This document shows, piece by piece, positions 1 to 7,784 of a stretch of DNA of 21,139 bases. Source of the stretch: Treponema sp. (GTDB lineage: Bacteria; Spirochaetota; Spirochaetia; Treponematales; Breznakiellaceae); the NCBI GenBank assembly GCA_031275035.1, contig JAISPH010000123.1, forward strand, positions 1 through 21,139, written 5' to 3'. The notes under the pieces are model-generated. The model did not search any database and had not been told where the DNA came from. It was given only the letters and a program-made list of their open reading frames with translations. Position 1 is the stretch's first letter. Each line of letters begins with the position of its first letter. The translations under genes and the position numbers were made by a program.

Positions 1-136
1 CCAGACTTTCGAATAAAGGGTCCCTGCGGCGTTTTGGAGGCACGCATTAACGGGTTTTGAAAAGAGACCCGGATTTAAGGCGTTCACAACGGCGCTGCCC
101 GGAAATCCCGGTTCTTGGACAAGCCCGCTATACGCA
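1..136. other. Unassigned left edge, tail of an upstream unit
   Basis: No gene can be supported here. On the plus strand one frame is open from the window edge to a TGA at 58-60, which would give the last 19 residues of a protein, and another frame is open to a TAA at 49-51. Both are too short to recognise. The intrinsic terminator at 137-167 points rightward, so some plus-strand transcript, protein or RNA, probably ends in this stretch. Confidence 0.3.
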
Positions 137-167
137 GGGGGCGGATCATAAGCCGCCTCCTGTTTTT
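137..167 (+). terminator. Intrinsic terminator of the upstream unit
   Basis: An 8-bp stem is formed by GGGGGCGG (137-144) and CCGCCTCC (153-160), with one G-U pair and an 8-base loop. It is followed by TG and five T. This is the classical rho-independent layout for a plus-strand transcript and it insulates the chemoreceptor gene from whatever lies to the left. Confidence 0.75.
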
Positions 168-283
168 GTCAAAACAAACTACCAATTTTTAAAATATACT
201 TCACTATCTATTCGTCCCCCAAACACTACAATTTGATGTGTTCAGTTGTTTCAAGTGCAATTTTAAAAAAGAAGGAGCGTTTT

Positions 284-2473
284 ATGAAGCTCAAACTCAG
301 ACTTACTTTGATTATCGCCGCCATGATGCTTGTAATGGTTGCGGTAATATCCACAATTTTACTTTTGGAAGCCCGAAAATTACAGGAAGACACGGCGCGG
401 GAAACTTTGAAAAATCTTACCGGAATCAATGCCTATGAAATGCAGACCCGGTATCAACGCTACTTCGACGCCATAAATTATATGGCCCAGATAATGACCG
501 AATATCAGTCTATACGCCCGGAGGACAGGCGGTCCCGGTACAATGAAATGCTCTATGCGCTTATCGAGACGAACCCCTATTTTGTCGGTCTCTATACGGT
601 GTGGAAGCCCGGCGCTGTCGACGGCCTGGACGAACAGTTCGCCAATACTCCGGGTACCGATTCTTCGGGTAATTTTATAACCTGGTATTATCAGGAAACT
701 CCTGCAAGCCCGATAGAACTGCGGTATTACCCGGACTATAAAAACATTCAGGCCAGGCTGAACGACGACGCCCTGGCAAGAATCCCCACCGTCCAGGACC
801 CTGAATTTTGGACCCTGGGAGGAAAAAAGGCCCTGGTTATGAACCTCAGCGTTCCCATTATCGAGGAGAAATCCAACACTGTCGCCGGCTTAGTAGGCAT
901 TAATATTGATCTTACCTCTTCACGGCAGGTTTTGGAAAAGCTAAAACCCTATGAAGTCGGTTATGCTGTCCTTTATGCGGAAAACGGAACCATTATAGGC
1001 CACCCGATAGAAGAAAGGATTGGCCAGCAATTCCAGCCCTTTGTAGCCGAAAGCTATGGGGAGGATGGACTGAAGACGGTCGAAAATTCCATCGCCACCG
1101 GAACGCCGGTTCTGATAAACAATAAAACCGATATATTCCAAACCTACCCCTTTATTATCGGGGATACCAAAACCCACTGGACTATCGTAAGCACCGTACC
1201 GATAGAAACAGTCATGTCCACGGTTAACGACCTTACCAATTTTACCATCATCCTCGCGGTCACTTCCCTGCTGGTATCTGCCGTGGTGATCTTCTTTATC
1301 GCAGCCAGTATTGCAAAACCAATCGTCAATGTATCCTTGACCCTCGAGGATATATCCGAAGGCGAGGGGGATCTCACCAAATCCATCGATCATAAGTCTC
1401 AGGACGAAATCGGCGATCTGGCCCATCATTTTAACCTTACCCTGGACAAGATTAAAAACCTGGTGATTACCATAAAAAGTCAGGCGACGACCCTCTTCAA
1501 CATAGGCAACGAGCTGGCCTCCAACATGACCGAAACCGCCGCTGCGATAAATCAAATCACCGCCAATATACAGAGCATCAAGAGCCGGGTGATCAACCAG
1601 TCCGCCAGCGTTACCGAGACCAACTCCACCATGGAACAGATTACCATCAACATCAATAAACTCAACGACGACATCGAACATCAGACTTCAAGCGTAACCC
1701 AGTCTTCTTCCGCCATTGAAGAAATGCTCGCCAATATCCAGTCCGTTACCCATACGCTGATTAACAATACCGAAAATGTTAAAAATTTGGCCGAGGCTTC
1801 CGAAATAGGCCGGACAGGCCTTGAGGAAGTTGCCGCAGACATCCAGGGAATCGCCAAGGAATCCGAGGGGCTTCTGGAGATCAACATCGTTATGGAAGAT
1901 ATCGCCAGCCAGACCAACCTTTTGTCGATGAACGCCGCCATCGAAGCGGCCCATGCCGGAGAGGCGGGAAAAGGCTTTGCCGTAGTTGCCGACGAGATCC
2001 GTAAACTTGCCGAATCTTCCGGGGAACAGTCCAAAACCATCAGTACCGTGCTAAAGAAGATTAAGGATTCCATCGACAGGATAACCAAATCCACCGACTC
2101 GGTACTGAACAAATTCGAGGCCATTGATTCCGGGGTAAAGACCGTTTCGGATCAGGAAGAGAATATCCGAAGCGCCATGGAGGAACAAAACACCGGAAGT
2201 CAGCAGATCCTGGAAGCCCTGGGCCGGTTGAACGAGATAACCCGGAAGGTTAAGATCCGTTCCGTAGAGATGCTGGCGGGAAGCAACGAGGTTATCCACG
2301 AGAGCAAGAACCTTGAGATAGTAACCCAGGAAATCACCGACGGGATGAACGAAATGGCCGCCGGAGCGGATCAGATCAACGTTGCCGTAAACCGGGTAAA
2401 CGAAATCAGCGGGACCAATAAAGAAAACATTAACATCCTGGTACAGGAAGTCGCCAAATTTAAGGTTGAATGA
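284..2473 (+). CDS. Methyl-accepting chemotaxis protein (dCache-HAMP-MCP signal)
   Basis: Transmembrane chemoreceptor of 729 residues that senses a periplasmic small molecule and controls CheA through CheW. Residues about 8-28 form the first membrane helix. A large periplasmic domain of roughly 290 residues follows and has the character of a double Cache sensor. The second helix lies at about 319-343, then a HAMP domain, then a long cytoplasmic coiled coil. The signalling tip is obvious: [20 protein letters not shown] followed by [16 protein letters not shown]. The protein ends in KFKVE with no CheR-tethering pentapeptide. The frame is open 17 codons further upstream, to 233, but GAAGGAG at 271-277 sits 6 bases before the ATG at 284 and a lysine-rich start leads straight into the first helix, so 284 is preferred. 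The ligand cannot be told from sequence. The adjacent sugar locus makes a sugar possible, but this is only inference. Confidence 0.93.
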   Translation: MKLKLRLTLIIAAMMLVMVAVISTILLLEARKLQEDTARETLKNLTGINAYEMQTRYQRYFDAINYMAQIMTEYQSIRPEDRRSRYNEMLYALIETNPYFVGLYTVWKPGAVDGLDEQFANTPGTDSSGNFITWYYQETPASPIELRYYPDYKNIQARLNDDALARIPTVQDPEFWTLGGKKALVMNLSVPIIEEKSNTVAGLVGINIDLTSSRQVLEKLKPYEVGYAVLYAENGTIIGHPIEERIGQQFQPFVAESYGEDGLKTVENSIATGTPVLINNKTDIFQTYPFIIGDTKTHWTIVSTVPIETVMSTVNDLTNFTIILAVTSLLVSAVVIFFIAASIAKPIVNVSLTLEDISEGEGDLTKSIDHKSQDEIGDLAHHFNLTLDKIKNLVITIKSQATTLFNIGNELASNMTETAAAINQITANIQSIKSRVINQSASVTETNSTMEQITININKLNDDIEHQTSSVTQSSSAIEEMLANIQSVTHTLINNTENVKNLAEASEIGRTGLEEVAADIQGIAKESEGLLEINIVMEDIASQTNLLSMNAAIEAAHAGEAGKGFAVVADEIRKLAESSGEQSKTISTVLKKIKDSIDRITKSTDSVLNKFEAIDSGVKTVSDQEENIRSAMEEQNTGSQQILEALGRLNEITRKVKIRSVEMLAGSNEVIHESKNLEIVTQEITDGMNEMAAGADQINVAVNRVNEISGTNKENINILVQEVAKFKVE

Positions 2474-2498
2474 ACCCCCCGCCGCAGAGCCGGGGGGT
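2474..2498. terminator. GC-rich hairpin between convergent genes
   Basis: ACCCCCC (2474-2480) pairs with GGGGGGT (2492-2498) across an 11-base loop. It lies between the stop of the chemoreceptor gene and the stop of the convergent permease gene (2508). Neither side has a T tract, so it may act as a bidirectional 3' end stabiliser or a weak terminator rather than a textbook one. Confidence 0.5.
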
Positions 2499-2507
2499 CC
2501 CGAAGGA

Positions 2508-3701
2508 TCAACCCAATCCGGCCTTGCGGCGGGTATACACATCGTAGAAAACCGCCAGAAGCAGGATCAGGGCTTTTACCACATACTGATAATGGGTTCC
2601 CAGGTTCATCAGGGACATGCCGTTATTGATGGCGGACATTACCAGGCCGCCCACAATGACCCCCACCACGCTGCCGATACCGCCCGAAGCGGAAACTCCG
2701 CCGATATAACAGGCGGCAATGGCGTCCATCTCAAAAAGGTTCCCCGCCTGGGGAAGGGCGCTGTTCATGTACCCCGTGGAAACCACCGCGGCAAGACCGG
2801 TCAAAAGCCCCATAATGCTGAACACGGTAAAAGTAATCAGCTCGGAATCAATACCGGAAAGCTTTGCCGATCGGGAATTGCCTCCCACGGCATAGATAAA
2901 ACGGCCAAGCACCGTATTCCGCATGATAAAGTTAAAAATAAAAACCGTAATCCCTAAAACCACCACCACCACCGGAAGCCCCCGGTATCTGGAAAAACGC
3001 TCCGCCAGGCCCAGCACCAGGACGCTGATAATCACTAACTTGGCGATAAAAAGCGCCCTGGGGGTTATCTCAAAACCATTGGCGATTTTTGTTCTCCGGC
3101 CCATCGCCTCAACCACGTAAAAAATAAGAAGCAGCAGCGCCGCCAGGACCAGAGCCGTAGGATACAGGCCCCCTATGGGCTGAATCCCCAGCACTTCGTC
3201 TACGGTCCCCGTGGCAAGATGGGCATAGCCTTCGTCCTTAAAGCTTATGGGATTAACATTGGTGATAATATAGGTAAGGCCCCGGAAGAGCAGCATCCCC
3301 GCCAGGGTAACGATAAATGCGGGGAGTTTGCCGTAAGCTATCCAGACCCCCTGAAAAGCGCCCACTACGACGCCCATGGCCAGGGACGCCAGCAGGGTCA
3401 GCGGCATACCCACGCCGGTATTGTAGATCATCGCACTGACGGCCCCGATAAAGGCGCAGACCGAACCGACCGAAAGGTCAATTCCCAGGATGATGATACA
3501 CTGGACCATACCCACCGCCAAGATCAGCACATAACTATACTGGAAAAAAATATTGGTAAAGTTCCGGGGGCTGAAATTGTTCCCATGGGTCAGAGGGGCA
3601 AAGATGATCATAATCAACGCCAGCATTATGAACATCGAATAGTTCCTGATATTATTTCTGAACAAAGTTCTGGTTTTGGTATGAATAACCTTATCGCTCA
3701 T
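2508..3701 (-). CDS. mmsB: Monosaccharide ABC transporter permease (GguB/MmsB type)
   Basis: Inner-membrane permease of 397 residues in the branched-chain/ribose-type permease family (BPD_transp_2). It forms the channel for sugars delivered by the ChvE-like binding protein and is powered by the neighbouring ATPase. The chain is almost continuously hydrophobic, with about ten likely membrane helices. It carries the family-typical stretch GIDLSVGS near residues 72-80 and a glycine-rich segment (IGGVSASGGIGSVVGVIVGG) near residues 330-350. Length and N-terminal style match the multiple-monosaccharide class (about 398 residues) better than the shorter RbsC or MglC proteins. GGAAGGAG lies 6-7 bases before the ATG, and the gene starts 20 bases after the ATPase stop, so the two are co-transcribed. 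The exact sugar range is unknown. Confidence 0.92.
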   Translation of the reverse strand: MSDKVIHTKTRTLFRNNIRNYSMFIMLALIMIIFAPLTHGNNFSPRNFTNIFFQYSYVLILAVGMVQCIIILGIDLSVGSVCAFIGAVSAMIYNTGVGMPLTLLASLAMGVVVGAFQGVWIAYGKLPAFIVTLAGMLLFRGLTYIITNVNPISFKDEGYAHLATGTVDEVLGIQPIGGLYPTALVLAALLLLIFYVVEAMGRRTKIANGFEITPRALFIAKLVIISVLVLGLAERFSRYRGLPVVVVVLGITVFIFNFIMRNTVLGRFIYAVGGNSRSAKLSGIDSELITFTVFSIMGLLTGLAAVVSTGYMNSALPQAGNLFEMDAIAACYIGGVSASGGIGSVVGVIVGGLVMSAINNGMSLMNLGTHYQYVVKALILLLAVFYDVYTRRKAGLG

Positions 3702-3721
3702 TATGCTCTCCTTCCGCTTTT

Positions 3722-5245
3722 TTAGCCGATCAATGCCATGTGCATGATCTTTTCCTGGGTTGCCTCGTCGTGCAACAGCATCCCCTTGATTTTTCCTTCG
3801 TTCATAACGTAGATCCGGTCCGCCATGCCCAAAGCCTCGGGCAGTTCGGAACTGACCATAATAACGCTCTTGCCCTTGGAAACCATATCGTTGAGGATGC
3901 CGTAGATCTCCGTTTTCGCTCCTACATCGATGCCCCGGGTCGGCTCGTCCACAATAAAAATATCCGGGTTCACCGCCAGGGTACGGCTGACCACTACCTT
4001 CTGCTGATTGCCGCCGGAGAGGTTCCGGGTAAGCTGATCCACCGATGGGGTTCTGATGTTAAGTTCCCTGCGGTACTTTTCCGCTTCCTTTATCTCCTGC
4101 TGACTGTCCACGATGCCGAATTTGGAAATTCTCCGCAGGCTCGAGGTGGAGATATTGGTCTTAATATCCTGAATCAGGATGAGACCGAGATTCTTCCGGT
4201 CCTCCGAGATATAGCCCAGGCCGGCGTTCATGGCGGTCCGGGCGGAGAAGAGCTCAACCTTTTCCCCCTTGATATACACTTCCCCCGTACTCTTGGACCC
4301 GTAGGATCTGCCGAAGATGCTCATCATCAGCTCGGTCCGCCCCGCGCCCATGGGGCCGCAAAAGGCGAGGATCTCTCCCTTCCTCAAATAGAAGGAAACA
4401 TCATCCACCACTTTGATATTGTGATAATCGGGGTGGTATACGGACCAGTTCTTTACCTCCAGCACCGTATCCCCCGGAGAGGAACTGCGTTCCGGGAAAC
4501 GGTGGGTCAGATCCCGGCCGACCATGTCCCGGATAATCCTGGCTTCGGTAAGGTTTTCTTCCTTTACTCCGTAGGAGGCGATTGACCTGCCGTCCCGCAG
4601 CACCGTTATCGTATCCGCCACCTTCAACATTTCGTTCAGCTTGTGGGAGATCATCACGCTGGTGATCCCCTGTTTCTTAAATTCCAAAATCAGATTGAGA
4701 AGTTTTTCGCTCTCGTCGTCATTCAGGGAAGAGGTGGGTTCGTCCAGGATAAGAAGCTCCACCTTTTTGGAAAGCGCCCGGGCGATTTCCACCAGCTGCT
4801 GTTTTCCCACCCCAAGCTTGCTTACAATGGTTTCAGGCGGCTCGTGGAGCCCGACCCGGTCCAAATATTTTTTTGATTCTTTAATATATTGATTCCAGTT
4901 AATGAGGCCGAATTTAGTCCGCATGTGCCCCAGGAAAATATTTTCGTATACCGAAAGATAGGGGCTTAAAGCCAGTTCCTGATGGATAATGGCAAGCCCT
5001 TCTTTTTCACTATCCTTTACGCTGTGGTAATTGGTTTCTTTACCCTTGTAAACAACCCGGCCCCGGTAGTCCCCCTTAGGGTATACCCCGCTGATAACGC
5101 TCATCAGCGTAGACTTGCCCGCGCCGTTTTCGCCGCAGAGGGAGTGAATTTCCCCCCGCTTTACCTTTAAATTAACTTTGTCCAGGGCTCTGACCCCCGG
5201 AAAATCCTTGGTTAAATTTTCAATCTCAAGTATATAGTCGCTCAT
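3722..5245 (-). CDS. mmsA: Monosaccharide ABC transporter ATPase (two fused cassettes, GguA/MmsA type)
   Basis: Cytoplasmic ATPase of 507 residues with two ABC cassettes in tandem, as in MglA, XylG, RbsA and GguA. Cassette 1 has Walker A GENGAGKST (about 38-46), a degenerate signature LGVGKQQ and Walker B LLILDEPTSS. Cassette 2 has a divergent Walker A GPMGAGRTE, a canonical signature LSGGNQQK and Walker B IFIVDEPTRG. This one-degenerate, one-canonical pattern is normal for carbohydrate-uptake class 2 transporters. The N-terminal wording and the length match the multiple-monosaccharide group found with ChvE. It follows the binding-protein gene after a 182-base gap containing several hairpins and precedes the permease by 20 bases. 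An AAGGG motif upstream of the ATG is a plausible ribosome binding site. Confidence 0.93.
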   Translation of the reverse strand: MSDYILEIENLTKDFPGVRALDKVNLKVKRGEIHSLCGENGAGKSTLMSVISGVYPKGDYRGRVVYKGKETNYHSVKDSEKEGLAIIHQELALSPYLSVYENIFLGHMRTKFGLINWNQYIKESKKYLDRVGLHEPPETIVSKLGVGKQQLVEIARALSKKVELLILDEPTSSLNDDESEKLLNLILEFKKQGITSVMISHKLNEMLKVADTITVLRDGRSIASYGVKEENLTEARIIRDMVGRDLTHRFPERSSSPGDTVLEVKNWSVYHPDYHNIKVVDDVSFYLRKGEILAFCGPMGAGRTELMMSIFGRSYGSKSTGEVYIKGEKVELFSARTAMNAGLGYISEDRKNLGLILIQDIKTNISTSSLRRISKFGIVDSQQEIKEAEKYRRELNIRTPSVDQLTRNLSGGNQQKVVVSRTLAVNPDIFIVDEPTRGIDVGAKTEIYGILNDMVSKGKSVIMVSSELPEALGMADRIYVMNEGKIKGMLLHDEATQEKIMHMALIG

Positions 5246-5275
5246 GGTTTGCCCTTGTTATACAATACGCTCCCG

Positions 5276-5300
5276 CATTTCCAAGAAGTCCCCGGAAATG
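5276..5300 (-). other. Inverted repeat just upstream of mmsA
   Basis: Perfect 7-base arms CATTTCC (5276-5282) and GGAAATG (5294-5300) enclose an 11-base loop. The hairpin lies 30 bases before the mmsA start codon in the chvE-mmsA mRNA. It may act as a 5' stabiliser of the transporter message or as a processing site. This is inferred from position only. Confidence 0.4.
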
Positions 5301-5307
5301 ACAGCTT

Positions 5308-5334
5308 CAAAAACAAGAAAACGGCGCCGCCGTT
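5308..5334 (-). terminator. Attenuator-like terminator between chvE and mmsA
   Basis: On the minus strand AACGGCGGCGCCGTT forms a stem of at least 6 bp with a 3-base loop, and TTCTTGTTTTTG follows it. This fits an intrinsic terminator. Because the ATPase and permease genes have no other clear promoter, partial readthrough here would give more binding protein than transporter, a usual stoichiometry for ABC importers. Confidence 0.6.
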
Positions 5335-5356
5335 AAACATTGGAAACGTACTGCGG

Positions 5357-5369
5357 GGTTAACTTAACC
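5357..5369. promoter_or_regulatory. 13-base palindrome GGTTAACTTAACC
   Basis: A perfect odd palindrome with six-base arms lies in the chvE-mmsA gap. It could be a protein-binding site or simply a weak part of the intercistronic structure. There is no second copy in the window to support an operator role. Confidence 0.25.
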
Positions 5370-5386
5370 GTCTGCAAAACGGATAA

Positions 5387-5410
5387 GCCGGAGGGAGACC
5401 CCCATCCGGC
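5387..5410 (-). other. Hairpin immediately after chvE
   Basis: GCCGGA (5387-5392) and TCCGGC (5405-5410) form the base of a GC-rich hairpin 18 bases past the chvE stop codon, with additional GGG/CCC pairing possible inside. There is no strong T tract, so 3' protection of the binding-protein message is more likely than termination. Confidence 0.5.
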
Positions 5411-5427
5411 TCTTGTTTCTAAAATCC

Positions 5428-6561
5428 CTAGCGCAGCTGAGAAGCCTGGGCAGCCTCGTAGAAACCGGCGTCCACCGGAACATTAAGGTTGCTCTTGGTA
5501 ACCGAAATAGGATCAAGCAGGTAGGTCTTTACCACCTTTCTGCCGGTATCGCCGATCTTGGCAAGATCGCCGGAGGCAAGAACCGCACCGGGAATATTGG
5601 GGGTCTGGCCCTTTACAATCTGGTCGGCAAGAAGAATGGCCGCTTCGGCAAGTTTGGCGGTATCTTTGAATACCGTCATGTACTGCTCGCCGTTTTTAAT
5701 GGACACGGCGGAATCAAATTCCGCATCCTGGCCGGTAACGACGGGGAGTTTGGCCCGGTATTTGGCGTCAGCCTTGCAGGCTTCGATGATGGCCCGGGCC
5801 AAAGTGTCATTGGGGGCAAGAATCGCATCCAGAGTTACGCTCCGGGCGTCGCCGTTAAGAAGGTTTTCCATCCTGGTCTTGGCGATAGGGGCCATCCAGT
5901 TCTCGGTGGCGATCCGCTGGAAGTTGGCGGTATCGGCGGAGGTTTTGGGATAGGGCCCCACTACCTTGAGAACGCCTTTGTCGATATAGGGGTTGAGAAT
6001 GCTCATGGCGCCGTCAAAGAAGAAGAAAGCGTTGCCGTCGGTGGGAGAGCCCGCAAAGAGAGTAATGTACTTGGGGGCGCTGGCGCTGGCGGAGGCAAGG
6101 TTAAGGGCGGCTTCAATGCCCTGAGCCTGGAGCTGTCCGACCTTGAAGTTGTTAAAGGTGATGAAGTAATCATAGTCGGCGGAATTGGGGATGATCCGGT
6201 CATAGGCGATGACGGCAACCTTATCCCGGGCGGCTTCGGCAATGACCGAGCCCACGCCGTCATTGATACAGCCGACTACCAGGACCTTGGCGCCCTGGGT
6301 CAGGAAGCTCTGAATCTGCTGATTCTGCTGGGCCTGATCGGCGTTGCCCCACTGGGCTTCCGCACGATACCCCCGTTTTTCAGCTTCCGCTTTCAGGGCA
6401 TTCCCATCCTTTACCCAGCGCTGTACATGGGTTTCGGGCATGGCGATACCGATAAACGCCCCGCCGGAAGCGGCGCCGCCGCCTCCCTGCTGGCCGCCGG
6501 CCGCAAAGGCGAAGAAGCCAAAGGCTAAAAGAATCACAAGAACGAGACTAAGTTTTTTCAT
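5428..6561 (-). CDS. chvE: ChvE-like monosaccharide-binding protein
   Basis: Periplasmic substrate-binding protein of 377 residues that captures aldoses and hands them to the MmsAB transporter. The first 20 residues or so are a signal peptide (basic MKK, hydrophobic core, AFA-A cleavage context). There is no lipobox cysteine, so it is predicted to be soluble. A glycine-, glutamine- and alanine-rich linker leads into a Peripla_BP_4 fold. Recognisable family signatures are IGIAMPE at the first strand, VIAYDRII, a GSPTDGNA loop, VVTGQDAE and MTVFKD. These agree well with ChvE and multiple-monosaccharide-binding proteins. GGAGG lies 10 bases before the ATG. It is the first gene of the transporter unit, preceded by its own 146-base regulatory gap and followed by hairpins that may favour its expression over the transporter genes. 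Confidence 0.92.
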   Translation of the reverse strand: MKKLSLVLVILLAFGFFAFAAGGQQGGGGAASGGAFIGIAMPETHVQRWVKDGNALKAEAEKRGYRAEAQWGNADQAQQNQQIQSFLTQGAKVLVVGCINDGVGSVIAEAARDKVAVIAYDRIIPNSADYDYFITFNNFKVGQLQAQGIEAALNLASASASAPKYITLFAGSPTDGNAFFFFDGAMSILNPYIDKGVLKVVGPYPKTSADTANFQRIATENWMAPIAKTRMENLLNGDARSVTLDAILAPNDTLARAIIEACKADAKYRAKLPVVTGQDAEFDSAVSIKNGEQYMTVFKDTAKLAEAAILLADQIVKGQTPNIPGAVLASGDLAKIGDTGRKVVKTYLLDPISVTKSNLNVPVDAGFYEAAQASQLR

Positions 6562-6610
6562 AGAAACTTTTCCTCCATTTACAAAGATGATTTATTGTGG
6601 AGGTTAAATT

Positions 6611-6625
6611 GAAATCGGGAAATCG
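6611..6625. promoter_or_regulatory. Tandem GAAATCG repeat upstream of chvE
   Basis: GAAATCG occurs at 6611-6617 and again at 6619-6625, about 50-65 bases upstream of the chvE start. Direct repeats close to a weak promoter are the sort of site an AraC-type regulator binds, and the locus encodes one. No clear -35/-10 pair could be assigned in this gap. The assignment is speculative. Confidence 0.25.
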
Positions 6626-6637
6626 TAATCTTTTGAC

Positions 6638-6671
6638 AAAAGAGGGGAATAATTTTTTATTTCCCCCTTTT
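6638..6671 (-). terminator. Terminator after the sensor/regulator operon
   Basis: On the minus strand a run of A, GGGGGAAATAA, a short loop, TTATTCCCC and TCTTTTG form an A-stem-T intrinsic terminator about 37 bases downstream of the XylF-like lipoprotein stop. It separates the four-gene sensing operon from the chvE-mmsA-mmsB unit, which implies that the latter has its own promoter. Confidence 0.65.
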
Positions 6672-6707
6672 GTTCTCTGTTAAGGGGAATTTTTTGACAT
6701 CATAAAT

Positions 6708-7784
6708 TTACTCTATATCCATTACCGTCCGGTAAATGTCCTCGTAGGAATGGAATCCGTCCCGGATGACCACATCCATATTATCCTTAAAGACCGGAAT
6801 CGTAGGTTCCAGATAGGCGGGAATCATAACGCCGCTTCCGTTATCCTTAAGGACATCGTAGGGAACGGGCTGATTCTTCGCCAGGGCTATGGCAAGCCGG
6901 GCCGCCCGGACGGCAAGTTTTCCGATAGGCTTGTACACCGTCATCAACTGGACCCCTTCTATGATATGCTGGCAGCCTATCAGCTCCGCATCCTGCCCAA
7001 CCACCGCCACCTTCCCCGCCAGACGCCGTTCCGATAAAAGCTGAACCGCCGCCCCCGCAATGCCGTCATTTCCGCAGGCGATGGCGTCAAAGTCAGTGGT
7101 TTCTTCAAATATGGCGCCTATCTTCTCCAGGGCTTCGTCAAAGCTCCACTCCTCAAGCCAGATTTCCCGCAGGATCACCGCCCCGGATTTTATGGCGGGA
7201 TCGATTACCTCGTGGAATCCTTCACTTATTTCAAAACTGTTTACATCGTGGATTGAACCATTCACCGCCAGATACCTGCCCCGGGGAACCGCCGCCATCA
7301 GGGCCTGTCCAAAATGACGGCCCACCTCCCGGCTGTCGAATGAAATATACCCGTCCACGGGGACGCCGGTTATCATCCGGTCATAGGCCAGCACGGGAAT
7401 TCCCGCATCCCGAACCTGTTTGACCGCCCCCGCCAGTACTTCCGTATCGTTGGCTATCACTACCAGAATATCGATATTCTGATTCATCAGATAGTTGATC
7501 TGGGCGATCTGTTCCCTGGTTCCCCCGGCGGAAAGCTGGGCGATCACATTGGCCCCCAGTTCCTGGGCGGCGCCGGAAAACACCTTCAAATCTTTGTTCC
7601 ACCGTTCAATAATAAAGGTTGCGGTAGCTATGGAAAAACCGATGGTGATCCGTCTGTCCGCCGGAGACTGTACATTCCTTGGCCGCTGCTGGGAAGGGGC
7701 CGGCGGATTCCCCGCCGTTTCCCTCCCGGCGGAACAGGCAGACAACATCAGGATGCACAAAAACAACGGCAGCGCTTTTTTCAT
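6708..7784 (-). CDS. XylF-like sugar-binding lipoprotein
   Basis: Predicted lipoprotein of 358 residues with a type II signal peptide ending LSAC (lipidated Cys17). The mature part is a periplasmic sugar-binding protein closely resembling D-xylose-binding XylF: VLAYDRMI, YISFDSREVG, an NDGIAGAAVQLLS segment, VVGQDAE, MTVYKPI and a C-terminal VIRDGFH. Its ATG overlaps the regulator stop codon (ATGA), with GGGAGGG just upstream, so it is translationally coupled to the two-component regulator and not to a permease. No second transporter is in the window. It may deliver xylose or a related pentose to MmsAB, or act as a co-sensor for the histidine kinase. The binding-protein family is secure; the exact sugar and partner are inferred. 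Confidence 0.88.
   Translation of the reverse strand: MKKALPLFLCILMLSACSAGRETAGNPPAPSQQRPRNVQSPADRRITIGFSIATATFIIERWNKDLKVFSGAAQELGANVIAQLSAGGTREQIAQINYLMNQNIDILVVIANDTEVLAGAVKQVRDAGIPVLAYDRMITGVPVDGYISFDSREVGRHFGQALMAAVPRGRYLAVNGSIHDVNSFEISEGFHEVIDPAIKSGAVILREIWLEEWSFDEALEKIGAIFEETTDFDAIACGNDGIAGAAVQLLSERRLAGKVAVVGQDAELIGCQHIIEGVQLMTVYKPIGKLAVRAARLAIALAKNQPVPYDVLKDNGSGVMIPAYLEPTIPVFKDNMDVVIRDGFHSYEDIYRTVMDIE

Noticed and set aside
172..283. Promoter of the chemoreceptor gene, including sigma28-type
   Set aside because: TATACT (195-200) and TTGATG...TGCAAT (233-261) were considered, but spacing or match was too poor to assign either, and no TAAA/GCCGATAA pair was seen.
5413..6528. Long plus-strand open frame of 371 codons opposite chvE
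   Set aside because: It is antisense to a clear binding-protein gene, has a low-complexity Gly/Val-rich translation, no ribosome binding site and no recognisable family. It reflects codon bias of the real gene.
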